Of a DNA stretch of 64,000 bases, positions 1 through 9,749 are shown piece by piece. Each line of letters begins with the position of its first letter. The first letter of the stretch is position 1. The notes beneath the pieces were generated by a model. It was not told the origin of the DNA, searched no databases, and was given only the letters and a program-made list of their open reading frames with translations. The stretch lies in the NCBI GenBank assembly GCA_900637275.1, contig LR134362.1, positions 1-64,000 on the forward strand, written 5' to 3'. A program made the position numbers and the translations under genes. This DNA comes from [Pasteurella] aerogenes. GTDB lineage: Bacteria > Pseudomonadota > Gammaproteobacteria > Enterobacterales > Pasteurellaceae.

Positions 1-1398
1 ATGAAACCAACTTCCACGTCGCTTTGGCAAGATTGCCTTTTATTACTACAAGATCAAATGTCAGCAACGGATTTTGATACTTGGTTGCGTCCGTTGCAGG
101 CGGATATACCTTCGGAGAATACGATTGTGCTTTATGCGCCGAATATCTTTGTACGCAGCTGGGTAGAGACTCATTATCTAGAACAAATTACGAAATTGGT
201 TCAGCAGTTGGCACAAAATACGAATTTGATCGTGCGCGTGCAAGATGGGATCAAACCAGCGGCAAAACCGGTGGAAACCCAAGAAAAGGCCATATCGCAA
301 TCTGTTGTGACCGAAGAGACGGAAGTGAAAAACGCGTATCGTTCTAATTTAAATACCAAACAAGTATTTGAAAATTTCGTGGAGGGTAAATCCAACCAGT
401 TGGCGCGCGCGATTGCGCAAAAGGTGGCGAATAATCCGGGTGAGCAAAGTGCTAATCCGTTGTTTTTATATGGTGGCACAGGGTTGGGAAAAACCCATTT
501 GTTGCATGCGGTTGGTAATGGCATTTGTACGCATAATCCTAATGCACGGGTCATTTATATTCATGCCGAACGCTTTATGCAGGAATACGTTAAGTCCTTA
601 AAATCCGATACGATGGAAAAATTTAAAAAATTCTACCGCACTTTGGATGCGTTATTAATTGATGATATTCAATTTTTTGCTGGCAAAGACGGGACTCAAG
701 AAGAATTCTTCCATATTTTCAATTCCTTATTTGAGAGCAGTAGGCAGATTATTCTCACTTCAGATCGCTATCCGAAAGAGATTGAAAAAATTGAAGATCG
801 CTTAAAATCCCGTTTTGGCTGGGGCTTGACCATTGCGATCGAGCCGCCGGATTTGGAAACGCGTGTGGCGATTTTGTTGAAAAAAGCGGAAGAAAAAAAT
901 CAAGAACGTCGCGAAAAAGAAGCTAAGGAGGCAATTATTTTGCCGGAAGAAGTGGCGTTTTTCGTGGGGCAAAAATTGCGTTCTAATGTACGTGAACTTG
1001 AAGGTTCATTAAACAAACTTTTTGCGATGGCAGAGTTTAAAGGTGAGAAAGTGATCAGCATTGATTTTGTGCGTGAAACCTTAAAAGATATGTTGGCATT
1101 GCAAGATAAATTGGTGACGGTGGATAATATTCAAAAAGTCGTAGCGGAATACTATCGCATTAAAGTGTCTGATTTAAAATCGAAAAATCGTTCCCGTTCC
1201 ATTGCACGTCCTCGTCAGTTGGCGATGGCGTTAGCAAAAGAACTGACCAACCGCAGCTTGCCGGAAATTGGGAAAGGGTTTGGCGATCGCGATCATACTA
1301 CGGTGCTTCACGCTTGTCGGACGATTGCAACGCTGCGCGAAGAAGATAATAATATTCAAGAAGATTGGTCAAATTTAATCCGTACTTTATCGGCATAA
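1..1398 (+). CDS. dnaA: Chromosomal replication initiator DnaA
   Basis: AAA+ ATPase that binds DnaA boxes and opens oriC to start chromosome replication. The 465-residue protein is close to the E. coli length. It shows the N-terminal DnaB-interaction domain, a Walker A motif GGTGLGKTH near residues 158-166, Walker B LLIDDIQFF near 218-226, and a C-terminal HTH with the DnaA signature around DRDHTTVLHACRTI (about 429-442). The window starts on its ATG, so the promoter and any upstream origin lie outside. It is followed after 11 bases by dnaN and then recF, the classical dnaA-dnaN-recF order. Identification is secure. Confidence 0.98.
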   Translation: MKPTSTSLWQDCLLLLQDQMSATDFDTWLRPLQADIPSENTIVLYAPNIFVRSWVETHYLEQITKLVQQLAQNTNLIVRVQDGIKPAAKPVETQEKAISQSVVTEETEVKNAYRSNLNTKQVFENFVEGKSNQLARAIAQKVANNPGEQSANPLFLYGGTGLGKTHLLHAVGNGICTHNPNARVIYIHAERFMQEYVKSLKSDTMEKFKKFYRTLDALLIDDIQFFAGKDGTQEEFFHIFNSLFESSRQIILTSDRYPKEIEKIEDRLKSRFGWGLTIAIEPPDLETRVAILLKKAEEKNQERREKEAKEAIILPEEVAFFVGQKLRSNVRELEGSLNKLFAMAEFKGEKVISIDFVRETLKDMLALQDKLVTVDNIQKVVAEYYRIKVSDLKSKNRSRSIARPRQLAMALAKELTNRSLPEIGKGFGDRDHTTVLHACRTIATLREEDNNIQEDWSNLIRTLSA

Positions 1399-1409
1399 GG
1401 GGCTAAATT

Positions 1410-2510
1410 ATGCAATTTATTGTTTCAAGAGAAAATTTATTAAAACCATTACAGCAAGTGTGTGGCGTATTGAGTAATCGTCCGAATATTCCCGTGTTAA
1501 ACAATGTGTTATTGCAAATTACCGGCGACCGTTTGACCTTAACCGGTACGGATTTGGAAGTTGAGTTATCTACCCAGACCCAACTTTCACAAGCGGAACA
1601 AGACGGAACCTTCACTATTCCGGCGAAAAAATTTCTTGATATTTGCCGCAGTTTTGCGGAAGACGCGGAAATCACGGTGAGTTTTGAAGAGGATCGTGCC
1701 ATTGTGCGTTCCGGACGCAGTAAATTTAATTTAACTACCTTGCCGGCGGAAGAATATCCAAATTTAGCAGATTGGCAATCGCAAGTGGATTTTAGCTTGT
1801 CGCATAGCACCTTGCGTCGTTTAATTGAAGCCACCCAATTTTCTATGGCAAATCAAGATGCGCGTTATTTTTTAAACGGGATGAAATTTGAAACTGAAGG
1901 CAATTTATTGCGTACAGTGGCGACCGATGGGCATCGTTTGGCGGTTTGTACCATTGCGTTAGAGCAAGATTTACAAACGCATTCCGTGATTTTGCCGCGC
2001 AAAGGCGTATTGGAATTGGCGCGTTTGTTAGAAAATGGCGATCAACAAGCTCGTTTACAAATCGGTACCAATAATTTGCGGATTGATTTGGGCAATGTCA
2101 TTTTTACTTCGAAATTAATTGACGGTCGTTTTCCAGATTATCGTCGTGTATTACCGCGTAATGCGCAGCGCATTATGGTGGGAAATTGGGAAACGCTAAA
2201 ACAAGCCTTTGCCCGGGCGGCGATTTTATCAAATGACAAGGTGCGTACTGTGCGTTTGCAGTTGAGTGAAAATACAATGAAAATTACTTCCACCAACTCC
2301 GAGCAAGAAGTGGCGGAGGAACTGATCGATGTCAATTATAGTGGCGAAGAAATGGAAGTCGGCTTTAATGTCAGCTATATTCTTGATGTGCTTAATGCTT
2401 TGAAATGTCAGCAAGTTCGGATGCGTTTAACGGATGCTTCTTCCAGTTGCTTGATTGAAGATGTGGATGATGCCAGCGCGGAATATGTGATTATGCCGAT
2501 GCGGTTATAA
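1410..2510 (+). CDS. dnaN: DNA polymerase III beta sliding clamp
   Basis: Processivity clamp that encircles DNA and tethers Pol III and other polymerases. The 366 residues match the usual family length and cover three similar clamp domains. The C terminus ends in YVIMPMRL, the typical clamp end (PMRL). The start is preceded by a purine-rich AAGGGGC. It lies 11 bases after dnaA and 8 bases before recF, so the three are probably co-transcribed. Confidence 0.98.
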   Translation: MQFIVSRENLLKPLQQVCGVLSNRPNIPVLNNVLLQITGDRLTLTGTDLEVELSTQTQLSQAEQDGTFTIPAKKFLDICRSFAEDAEITVSFEEDRAIVRSGRSKFNLTTLPAEEYPNLADWQSQVDFSLSHSTLRRLIEATQFSMANQDARYFLNGMKFETEGNLLRTVATDGHRLAVCTIALEQDLQTHSVILPRKGVLELARLLENGDQQARLQIGTNNLRIDLGNVIFTSKLIDGRFPDYRRVLPRNAQRIMVGNWETLKQAFARAAILSNDKVRTVRLQLSENTMKITSTNSEQEVAEELIDVNYSGEEMEVGFNVSYILDVLNALKCQQVRMRLTDASSSCLIEDVDDASAEYVIMPMRL

Positions 2511-2518
2511 TAGTATTT

Positions 2519-3598
2519 ATGGCAATTTCTCGTCTAATTGTTGAACATTTTCGTAATTTAACTGCCATTGATCTTGCGTTTGATCGAGGTTTTAACTTTT
2601 TGGTAGGCAATAATGGGAGTGGCAAAACCAGTCTGCTGGAAGCGATCTTTTATTTGGCCCATGGGCGTTCTTTTAAAAGTGCGGTCGCAAATCGGATTAT
2701 TTCTTATGAACAACCGCACTTTACCTTACACGGTAAAATCCACGAGCAACAACATCAATGGTCGGTAGGCTTGCAAAAACAACGCCAAGGTAATACGTTG
2801 CTGAAAATTAATGGTGAAGATGCTAATAAAATTTCCGATTTAGCGCATTTATTGCCGATGCAATTGATTACGCCGGAAGGGTTAACGCTGTTAAATGGCG
2901 GACCGAGTTACCGACGAGCTTATTTGGACTGGGGATTGTTCCATCATCATGCGTCATTTTATGCCGCTTGGGGAAGCTTAAATCGCCTATTAAAGCAACG
3001 CAATTCCGCGTTGCAACAAGTGCGTTCTTACCAAGAATTGAAAATTTGGGATGTTGAATTAGTGAAGTTAGCGCATCAAGTCAGCCAATGGCGTGCTGAC
3101 TATGCCGAAGCCTTGCGTCCTGATATTGAGCAAACCTGTTTATTATTTTTACCCGAACTTGAGATTTCCGTTTCATTTCATCAAGGCTGGGAAAAAGAAA
3201 CGGATTATGCAGAGGTGCTGGCGCGCAACTTTGAACGGGATCGCGCTATTGGCTATACCGTCTCTGGACCGCAAAAAGCGGATTTTCGCTTTAAAGCGAA
3301 TGGACTGCCGGCGGAAGATATTCTTTCGCGCGGGCAGTTAAAGCTGCTAATGTGTGCTTTACGTCTTGCGCAAGGCGAGCATTTAATGCAACAAAAAGCG
3401 CGCCATTGCATTTTTTTAATTGATGATTTTGCTTCTGAATTGGATCAATATAAACGGGCGTTGCTTGCACAACGCTTGCAACAAAGCGGCTCTCAAGTCT
3501 TTGTCAGCGCGATCACTGTTGATCAATTGCAACAAATGCAACCAGAAAATCACCGCACTTTTATGGTAAATAACGGTAAAATTCAACAAATTACCTGA
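2519..3598 (+). CDS. recF: DNA replication and repair protein RecF
   Basis: SMC-like ATPase that helps RecOR load RecA at single-strand gaps. The 359 residues fit the family. Visible motifs are the Walker A GNNGSGKTS near residues 29-37, the ABC signature region SRGQLKLLMCALRLAQ near 271-286, and Walker B FLIDDFASELD shortly after. The ATG at 2519 lies 8 bases after the dnaN stop, with only a weak ribosome-binding site, which suggests translational coupling. Two H. influenzae-type uptake signals lie in the gene. Confidence 0.97.
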   Translation: MAISRLIVEHFRNLTAIDLAFDRGFNFLVGNNGSGKTSLLEAIFYLAHGRSFKSAVANRIISYEQPHFTLHGKIHEQQHQWSVGLQKQRQGNTLLKINGEDANKISDLAHLLPMQLITPEGLTLLNGGPSYRRAYLDWGLFHHHASFYAAWGSLNRLLKQRNSALQQVRSYQELKIWDVELVKLAHQVSQWRADYAEALRPDIEQTCLLFLPELEISVSFHQGWEKETDYAEVLARNFERDRAIGYTVSGPQKADFRFKANGLPAEDILSRGQLKLLMCALRLAQGEHLMQQKARHCIFLIDDFASELDQYKRALLAQRLQQSGSQVFVSAITVDQLQQMQPENHRTFMVNNGKIQQIT

Positions 3599-3676
3599 AA
3601 CCTTGGCGATGAGGCTTGAATTATTTTCGTAATCCAGTATGATCTCGCCCCTCACTTCGGTGAAAAATCAAGATAA

Positions 3677-3713
3677 CTTTGGGTTCCCTCACCCCAACAA
3701 ACAATAAAAAGGT
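3677..3713 (+). promoter_or_regulatory. Probable preQ1-I riboswitch in the yhhQ leader
   Basis: Compact leader just before the ATG at 3720. It has a 5-bp stem (TTGGG 3679-3683 with CCCAA 3693-3697) closing a GGTTC...ACCC loop, then an A-rich tail ending in AAAAAGG. The loop CCT (3687-3689) can pair with AGG (3710-3712), forming the H-type pseudoknot of preQ1-I aptamers and hiding the Shine-Dalgarno. The downstream gene is a queuosine-precursor transporter, the expected regulon member. Ligand binding would therefore be expected to lower translation (inference). Not tested against a covariance model. Confidence 0.78.
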
Positions 3714-3719
3714 AACAAC

Positions 3720-4433
3720 ATGAAATCTACACTTTCGATCTTTAGTGATCAACAAAAACGTCGTGCGCTCGTATTGTTGAGCTTGTTCCATATTTTTATT
3801 ATTGCTGCCAGCAATTATTTAGTGCAAATTCCTTTCGAAATTCATCTTCCGCTGACAAAATTAGGTCTGATGCAGGATTTTTCTATCCATAGCACTTGGG
3901 GAACCTTAAGTTTTCCATTTATTTTCTTAGCAACGGATTTAACTGTGCGTATTTTTGGCGCGAAGGAAGCGCGTTGGATAGTATTTATGGTAATGTTTCC
4001 TGCGTTGCTGATAAGTTATGTGGTTTCTACGATTTTTTCCGACAGCCAATATCAAGGCTTCGTTGCACTGACGCAATTTAACCTTTTTGTGTTTAGAATT
4101 GCGCTCGCCAGTTTTGCTGCCTACGCGATTGGGCAGTTGCTGGATGTAGTGGTATTTAATCGTTTGCGTCAATTAAAAACCTGGTGGATTGCGCCAACCA
4201 GTTCTATGACTTTTGGCTCAATGGCAGATACTTTTTTATTTTTCGCTATTGCGTTTTATGCCAGTAGCGATCCTTTTATGGCAGAACATTGGGTTGAAAT
4301 CGGTATTGTTGACTATTTATTCAAATTATTTGTCGGTTTAGTTCTTTTTGTACCGGCGTATGGTGCATTGCTTAGCTATTTATTGCGCAAAATCAGTCGT
4401 TTAACCGCACAACCACAAATGATCTCATCCTAA
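3720..4433 (+). CDS. yhhQ: Queuosine precursor (preQ0/preQ1) transporter YhhQ
   Basis: Inner-membrane protein of 237 residues, almost entirely hydrophobic with about six transmembrane segments, of the YhhQ/ECF-like vitamin uptake superfamily. The family imports 7-deazaguanine precursors used for tRNA queuosine. The ATG at 3720 follows an AAAAAGG Shine-Dalgarno with 7-base spacing that is also the 3' end of a predicted preQ1 aptamer, which supports both calls. It is monocistronic: a strong terminator overlaps its stop codon. Confidence 0.88.
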   Translation: MKSTLSIFSDQQKRRALVLLSLFHIFIIAASNYLVQIPFEIHLPLTKLGLMQDFSIHSTWGTLSFPFIFLATDLTVRIFGAKEARWIVFMVMFPALLISYVVSTIFSDSQYQGFVALTQFNLFVFRIALASFAAYAIGQLLDVVVFNRLRQLKTWWIAPTSSMTFGSMADTFLFFAIAFYASSDPFMAEHWVEIGIVDYLFKLFVGLVLFVPAYGALLSYLLRKISRLTAQPQMISS

Positions 4434-4457
4434 GGCGGAATATCCGCCTTTATTTTT
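4432..4457 (+). terminator. Rho-independent terminator of yhhQ
   Basis: Perfect 8-bp stem AAGGCGGA / TCCGCCTT with a three-base ATA loop, followed by TATTTTTG. The stem begins inside the yhhQ stop codon. Confidence 0.88.
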
Positions 4458-4558
4458 GTCATAATCTTTTCATTGTTTGTATTATTATTCTGAAAAAATA
4501 AAAAAAATTTGGTAAAATTTAGCCGGTTTTCTATTTATTCAATTATCTAAGGCAATCT

Positions 4559-5299
4559 ATGTCAGTTTTAGCTCGTTATCATTCCTACGAATCTTGCGGC
4601 ACCGTTGATGGTCCGGGTATTCGTTTTATTTTATTTTTGCAAGGTTGTTTGATGCGTTGCAAATATTGTCACAACCGCGATACGTGGGATCTGCACGCCG
4701 GCAAAGAAATTTCAGTGGAAGATCTGATGAAAGAAGTGGTGACCTATCGTCATTTTATGAATGCCTCCGGTGGTGGTGTGACTGCTTCCGGCGGTGAAGC
4801 GGTTTTGCAGGCGGAGTTTGTGCGCGATTGGTTTCGCGCCTGTAAGGAACAAGGTATTCATACTTGTTTGGATACCAACGGATTTGTGCGTCATTATGAT
4901 CATGTCATCGACGAATTAATCGATGCAACCGATTTGGTACTGCTTGATTTAAAACAATTAAACGACACAATCCATCAAAATTTAATCGGTGTACCGAATA
5001 AACGTACCTTGGAATTTGCCAAATATTTGGAAAAACGTAACCAACCGGTTTGGATTCGTTATGTGGTAGTGCCGGGTTATACGGATGCGGATGAAGATGT
5101 GCATAAATTAGGGCAATTTATTCAAGGGATGAAAAATATTGAGAAAGTGGAATTATTGCCATACCACCGTTTAGGGGCGCACAAATGGGAAGCCTTAGGC
5201 GAGAAATACGAATTGGAAGACGTCAAACCGCCGACAAAAGAATCCCTTGATCATATCCAAAAAATCCTCGAAGGATATGGTCACATTGTTAAATATTAA
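4559..5299 (+). CDS. pflA: Pyruvate formate-lyase 1-activating enzyme
   Basis: Radical SAM enzyme that installs the glycyl radical on pyruvate formate-lyase under anaerobic conditions. The 246 residues equal the E. coli length. The radical-SAM cluster cysteines are C30, C34 and C37 in GCLMRCKYCH, followed by a GGG motif near ASGGGVTASGGEA. The pyruvate formate-lyase gene itself is not adjacent in this window, unlike the focA-pflB-pflA order of enterics. The 125-base leader is very AT-rich; no clear FNR site was recognised. Confidence 0.95.
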   Translation: MSVLARYHSYESCGTVDGPGIRFILFLQGCLMRCKYCHNRDTWDLHAGKEISVEDLMKEVVTYRHFMNASGGGVTASGGEAVLQAEFVRDWFRACKEQGIHTCLDTNGFVRHYDHVIDELIDATDLVLLDLKQLNDTIHQNLIGVPNKRTLEFAKYLEKRNQPVWIRYVVVPGYTDADEDVHKLGQFIQGMKNIEKVELLPYHRLGAHKWEALGEKYELEDVKPPTKESLDHIQKILEGYGHIVKY

Positions 5300-5308
5300 G
5301 CAATTTTC

Positions 5309-5337
5309 ATGGCGGCATTCAGTCGCCATTTATTTTT
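5309..5337 (+). terminator. Rho-independent terminator of pflA
   Basis: ATGGCG (5309-5314) pairs with CGCCAT (5324-5329), followed by TTATTTTTT, just after the pflA stop. Confidence 0.8.
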
Positions 5338-5421
5338 TACGGGCATTGGCTTAAGTTGAGCCATGTTCAAAATCCAGTTAAAATAGACCGCACTTTTAAG
5401 CTTACCGTTCAAGGATTTTTT

Positions 5422-8400
5422 ATGTCGTCACCTCGTTTTGTTCACTTGCGCGTTCACAGCGATTTTTCAATGATAAATGGGATTACGAAAGTGAAACCGT
5501 TAGTGAAAGCCTGCGTGAAACATGACATGGTGGCAATGGCGTTAACGGATTTTACCAATTTTTGTGGGCTGGTGCGTTTTTATGGCGAAGCGTTATCGTC
5601 TGGCGTGAAACCAATTATTGGCGCGGATGTGTTGGTAAAAAGTGAGTTGATGGGCGATGAACGATTTGAATTGACCTTGCTCGCCAAAAATAATCAAGGT
5701 TATCATAATATTACGCTTTTATTATCAAAGGCTTACGAACGAGGATACCAAGATCTTCCTTATATCGATCAAGAATGGTTGATTGAACATCGCGAGGGGA
5801 TCATTGTTTTATCCGGCGGACGTTTGGGTGATGTGGGCAAAAAATTGCTTAAAAATAATCCGGCGGAAGTAGAAAGTGCGGTCAGTTTTTATCAACAATT
5901 TTTCCCGCAACATTTTTATTTAAGCCTTACCCGTACTGGGCGTTCGGAAGAAGAACGTTATATCCAAGCTGCATTAAAATTAGCGGCGGAAAAACGGTTG
6001 CCAGTGGTAGCGACCAATGATGTGTGTTTTTTGCAGCAAGATGATTTTGAGGCCCATGAAATTCGTGTTGCCATTCATGATAGTTATACCTTAGACGATC
6101 CAAAACGCCCCAAATTGTATAGTGATCAGCAATATTTTCGTTCCGAACAAGAAATGTGTGAGTTATTTGCCGATATACCGAGCGCTTTGGAAAATTCAGT
6201 CTTGATTGCGCAACGTTGCAATGTAACGATTCGTTTAGGGCAATATTTTTTACCTCAATTTCCGACCGGTGAGTTAAGTACGGAAGATTATTTGGTGATG
6301 AAAGCGCGCGAAGGTTTGGAAGAACGTTTGTTGGTGTTGTTTCCGGATGAAAAAGTGCGGTCGGAAAATCGGCAGAAATATGATGAGCGTCTGCAAGTGG
6401 AATTGGATGTGATCAACCAAATGGGGTTCCCCGGCTATTTTTTGATCGTGATGGAGTTTATTCAGTGGTCAAAAGATAACGATATTCCGGTTGGACCGGG
6501 GCGAGGATCGGGCGCCGGATCGTTGGTAGCATATTCGTTAAAAATCACTGATTTGGATCCGTTAGAGTTTGATTTGCTTTTTGAACGTTTCCTCAATCCG
6601 GAACGGGTATCCATGCCGGATTTTGACGTGGATTTTTGCATGGATGGACGCGATCGCGTGATCGAACATGTGGCGGAAACTTACGGGCGTGGTGCGGTTT
6701 CGCAGATTATCACCTTTGGTACTATGGCGGCAAAAGCGGTGATTCGTGATGTTGGGCGCGTATTGGGGCATCCTTACGGATTTGTGGATCGCATTTCTAA
6801 ATTAATTCCATCCGATCCCGGAATGACCCTTGCCAAAGCTTTTGAGGCGGAGCCGCGGTTACCGGAAATTTATGAAAGTGACGAAGAAGTTAAAGCCTTG
6901 ATTGATATGGCGCGGAAATTGGAGGGGGTGACGCGTAATGCCGGTAAGCATGCCGGTGGTGTGGTAATTTCGCCAAGTTTGATTACTGATTTTGCGCCAC
7001 TGTATTGTGATAGCGAAGGAAAACATCCGGTCACACATTTTGATAAAAATGATGTGGAATATGCTGGTTTGGTGAAATTTGACTTCTTGGGTTTGCGTAC
7101 ACTTACTATCATCAAATGGGCATTGGATATGATTAATGCCCGTTTGGAAAAAGAAGGCAAAGCGCCGGTAGATATTGCCGCTATTCCGTTAGATGATGAA
7201 GCATCTTTTACGTTACTTAAAGCTGCGGAAACAACCGCCGTATTCCAGTTGGAATCGCGTGGTATGAAAGATTTGATCAAACGCCTACAACCGGACTGTT
7301 TTGAAGATATTATCGCTTTAGTGGCGTTGTTCCGCCCGGGACCTTTAGAATCAGGCATGGTGCAAAATTTTATTGATCGTAAACATGGTCACGAACCGGT
7401 AGCATATCCTGATCCGGAATATCAACATGAATGTTTGCAACCGATTTTAGAGCCAACTTATGGCGTTATTGTTTATCAAGAACAAGTGATGCAAATCGCG
7501 CAAGAATTAGCCGGCTATACCTTAGGTGGTGCGGATTTGTTGCGTCGTGCGATGGGTAAGAAAAAGCCGGAAGAAATGGCGGCACAGCGAGAAATTTTTG
7601 AAAAAGGAGCAGTGGCGAAAGGGATCGATGGTAATTTGGCGATGAAAATCTTTGACTTAGTGGAGAAATTTGCTGGTTATGGATTTAATAAATCTCACTC
7701 CGCCGCTTATGCGCTTGTTTCCTACCAAACCCTATGGCTAAAAAAACATTATCCGGCAGAATTTATGGCGGCGGTGATGACCTCGGAAATGGATAATACC
7801 GATAAAATTGTGGGGCTATATGATGAATGTTTGCGCATGGGATTAACTGTTGTGCCACCGGATATTAATACGGGGAAACATCATTTTAGCGTCAACGATC
7901 ATGGGCAAATTGTTTATGGTATCGGTGCGATTAAAGGGGTTGGCGAAGGTCCGATTGAAGCCTTAATTGAAGCGCGTAATCAAGGCGGTATTTTTAAAGA
8001 TTTATTTGATCTTTGCGCTCGGGTGGATTTGAAAAAAATCAACCGTCGTACCTTTGAAAGTCTAATTATGTCGGGTGCCTTTGATAAATTAGGGCCGCAC
8101 CGCGCGGCGCTGGCGAAAAATTTGGAAGATGCGCTTAAAGCATCCGATCAACACGCAAAAGATGAAGCGATTGGACAGGTGGATATGTTTGGCGTGCTAA
8201 CGGAAAGTCCGGAAGAAGTGGAAAATGCTTATGCTAAAACGCCGCGTTGGACAGAAAAACAAATTTTGGATGGTGAGCGCGAAACGCTGGGATTGTATTT
8301 AAGCAGCCATCCAATCAGCCGCTATTTGAAAGAACTTTCCCATTATAGTCACACGCGTTTAAACGAATTGGTGCCAAATTATCGCGGACAAACCAGTACC

Positions 8401-8898
8401 GTGAGTGGTTTGATCGTCAATACGCGCTTTGCTGTTACCAAAAAAGGCAACCGCATTGGCATTGCTTCGCTGGATGATCGTGCTGGACGTTTGGATATTA
8501 CTTTATTTGGCGAAGCCTTGGAGCGTTTCGGCGAAAAATTGCAAAAAGACAATGTGGTGATTGTGACCGGACAAGTGAGTTTTGATGATTTTTCACAAGG
8601 GCTAAAAATGTCGGTTCGTGATTTGATGACCTTAGATGAAGCACGCAGTCACTACGCGAAAAGTTTAGCGATAAGTCTAGAACAAACGCAAATTACACCG
8701 CACTTTATCAAAAAACTCAAAGAAATTTTAACGCCTTATAGCAATGGCGCGCTTCCCATTCATGCCTATTATCAAAGCCCACAAGGGCGCGCATTATTGC
8801 GTTTCGGCATCCAATGGTCCGTCAAACCGACCGATGAATTATTGGCAGATTTAGTGGCTTTATTGGGTGAAAGCGCAGTGGAATTGGAGTTTGAGTAA
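5422..8898 (+). CDS. dnaE: DNA polymerase III alpha subunit
   Basis: Catalytic subunit of the replicative polymerase. The protein starts MSSPRFVHLRVHSDFS, the N-terminal PHP domain, and is 1158 residues, close to the E. coli 1160. The catalytic aspartates are seen in PDFDVDF (about residue 400). The C terminus carries the helix-hairpin-helix and OB-fold region. The open frame extends upstream to 5356, but ATG 5422 is chosen because AAGGA lies at good spacing before it and the family N terminus begins there. A single uptake signal sits about 35 bases upstream. Confidence 0.97.
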   Translation: MSSPRFVHLRVHSDFSMINGITKVKPLVKACVKHDMVAMALTDFTNFCGLVRFYGEALSSGVKPIIGADVLVKSELMGDERFELTLLAKNNQGYHNITLLLSKAYERGYQDLPYIDQEWLIEHREGIIVLSGGRLGDVGKKLLKNNPAEVESAVSFYQQFFPQHFYLSLTRTGRSEEERYIQAALKLAAEKRLPVVATNDVCFLQQDDFEAHEIRVAIHDSYTLDDPKRPKLYSDQQYFRSEQEMCELFADIPSALENSVLIAQRCNVTIRLGQYFLPQFPTGELSTEDYLVMKAREGLEERLLVLFPDEKVRSENRQKYDERLQVELDVINQMGFPGYFLIVMEFIQWSKDNDIPVGPGRGSGAGSLVAYSLKITDLDPLEFDLLFERFLNPERVSMPDFDVDFCMDGRDRVIEHVAETYGRGAVSQIITFGTMAAKAVIRDVGRVLGHPYGFVDRISKLIPSDPGMTLAKAFEAEPRLPEIYESDEEVKALIDMARKLEGVTRNAGKHAGGVVISPSLITDFAPLYCDSEGKHPVTHFDKNDVEYAGLVKFDFLGLRTLTIIKWALDMINARLEKEGKAPVDIAAIPLDDEASFTLLKAAETTAVFQLESRGMKDLIKRLQPDCFEDIIALVALFRPGPLESGMVQNFIDRKHGHEPVAYPDPEYQHECLQPILEPTYGVIVYQEQVMQIAQELAGYTLGGADLLRRAMGKKKPEEMAAQREIFEKGAVAKGIDGNLAMKIFDLVEKFAGYGFNKSHSAAYALVSYQTLWLKKHYPAEFMAAVMTSEMDNTDKIVGLYDECLRMGLTVVPPDINTGKHHFSVNDHGQIVYGIGAIKGVGEGPIEALIEARNQGGIFKDLFDLCARVDLKKINRRTFESLIMSGAFDKLGPHRAALAKNLEDALKASDQHAKDEAIGQVDMFGVLTESPEEVENAYAKTPRWTEKQILDGERETLGLYLSSHPISRYLKELSHYSHTRLNELVPNYRGQTSTVSGLIVNTRFAVTKKGNRIGIASLDDRAGRLDITLFGEALERFGEKLQKDNVVIVTGQVSFDDFSQGLKMSVRDLMTLDEARSHYAKSLAISLEQTQITPHFIKKLKEILTPYSNGALPIHAYYQSPQGRALLRFGIQWSVKPTDELLADLVALLGESAVELEFE

Positions 8899-8906
8899 AT
8901 GAAAGT

Positions 8907-8938
8907 TGCACTACATTGAGTAATGCAGTGCAGTTTTT
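8907..8938 (+). terminator. Terminator after dnaE
   Basis: TGCACT-A-CATT / AATG-C-AGTGCA forms an 11-bp stem with one A/C mismatch and a four-base loop, followed by GTTTTT. It separates dnaE from the convergent ABC transporter operon. Confidence 0.75.
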
Positions 8939-8983
8939 GGGTAAAACTCAGCAAATTTTGACCGCACTTTTATAGGATACAGG

Positions 8984-9736
8984 TTATTCGTCGGCGCGAA
9001 TTTGGTGTAAAAAGGCTTTGGTGCGTTCGTGTTGTGGGTGGTGAAACAATTGCTGTGGGGAGCCTTGTTCGACGATGTATCCTTTGTCCATCACCACGAC
9101 AAGATCTGCAACGTCCAACGCGAACTTGATTTCGTGTGTGACCACGACCATCGTCCATCCTTCGTTTGCTAATTCTTTCATGGTGTTAAGTACATCTTGT
9201 ACCAACTCCGGATCCAAGGCGGATGTTGGTTCGTCAAATAACATCAATTCCGGCTGAATGGCTAAGGCGCGCGCGATGCCGACGCGTTGCTGTTGTCCAC
9301 CGGAAAGTTGGTAAGGATAAAGATCCATTTTATCCGCCAAACCGACTTTACTTAGGAGCGCAATGGCTTCTTCGCGTACGACGCTTGGATTGCGTTTTTG
9401 TACTTGAACAGGACCTTCCATTACATTTTCTAATGCGGTTTTGTGCGGAAAAAGATTGTATTGCTGGAATACCATACCGGATTTTCGGCGCAACGGCAAA
9501 ATCTCTTTTTTGATAGACTTACTTGAAAAATCAATGAATAATGGATTTTCTTTGTGAAACTCAATGGTACCTTGCTCAGCAAGTTCAAGGGCATTTAAGC
9601 AACGTAAAAAGGTGGTTTTTCCGGAACCGGATGGTCCAAGAATCACCACAACTTGACCTTTCTCAATATCTAAATCAATGCCTTTTAGCACGGGGTTATT
9701 GCCGAAAGTTTTATGAATATTACGAATTTTAATCAT
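8984..9736 (-). CDS. Amino-acid ABC transporter ATP-binding protein (cystine-type)
   Basis: ATPase of a polar amino-acid importer, 250 residues. It shows Walker A GPSGSGKT near residues 34-41, Q-loop VFQQYNLFPH, signature LSGGQQQR, Walker B LMLFDEPTSALDPE and the H-loop VVTHE. It is the last gene of a binding protein-permease-ATPase operon on the minus strand. The set resembles the TcyABC/YecC-type cystine importers and the H. influenzae HI1078-HI1080 operon (from memory). Substrate is inferred from family resemblance only. Confidence 0.85.
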   Translation of the reverse strand: MIKIRNIHKTFGNNPVLKGIDLDIEKGQVVVILGPSGSGKTTFLRCLNALELAEQGTIEFHKENPLFIDFSSKSIKKEILPLRRKSGMVFQQYNLFPHKTALENVMEGPVQVQKRNPSVVREEAIALLSKVGLADKMDLYPYQLSGGQQQRVGIARALAIQPELMLFDEPTSALDPELVQDVLNTMKELANEGWTMVVVTHEIKFALDVADLVVVMDKGYIVEQGSPQQLFHHPQHERTKAFLHQIRADE

Positions 9737-9749
9737 CTTTCACTTCCCA

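Noticed and set aside
1403..1834. 143-residue minus-strand ORF over dnaN
   Set aside because: It lies wholly opposite dnaN, with low-complexity composition caused by the sense codons.
6870..7358. 162-residue minus-strand ORF within dnaE
   Set aside because: Antisense to the conserved polymerase core; no recognisable domain or start context.
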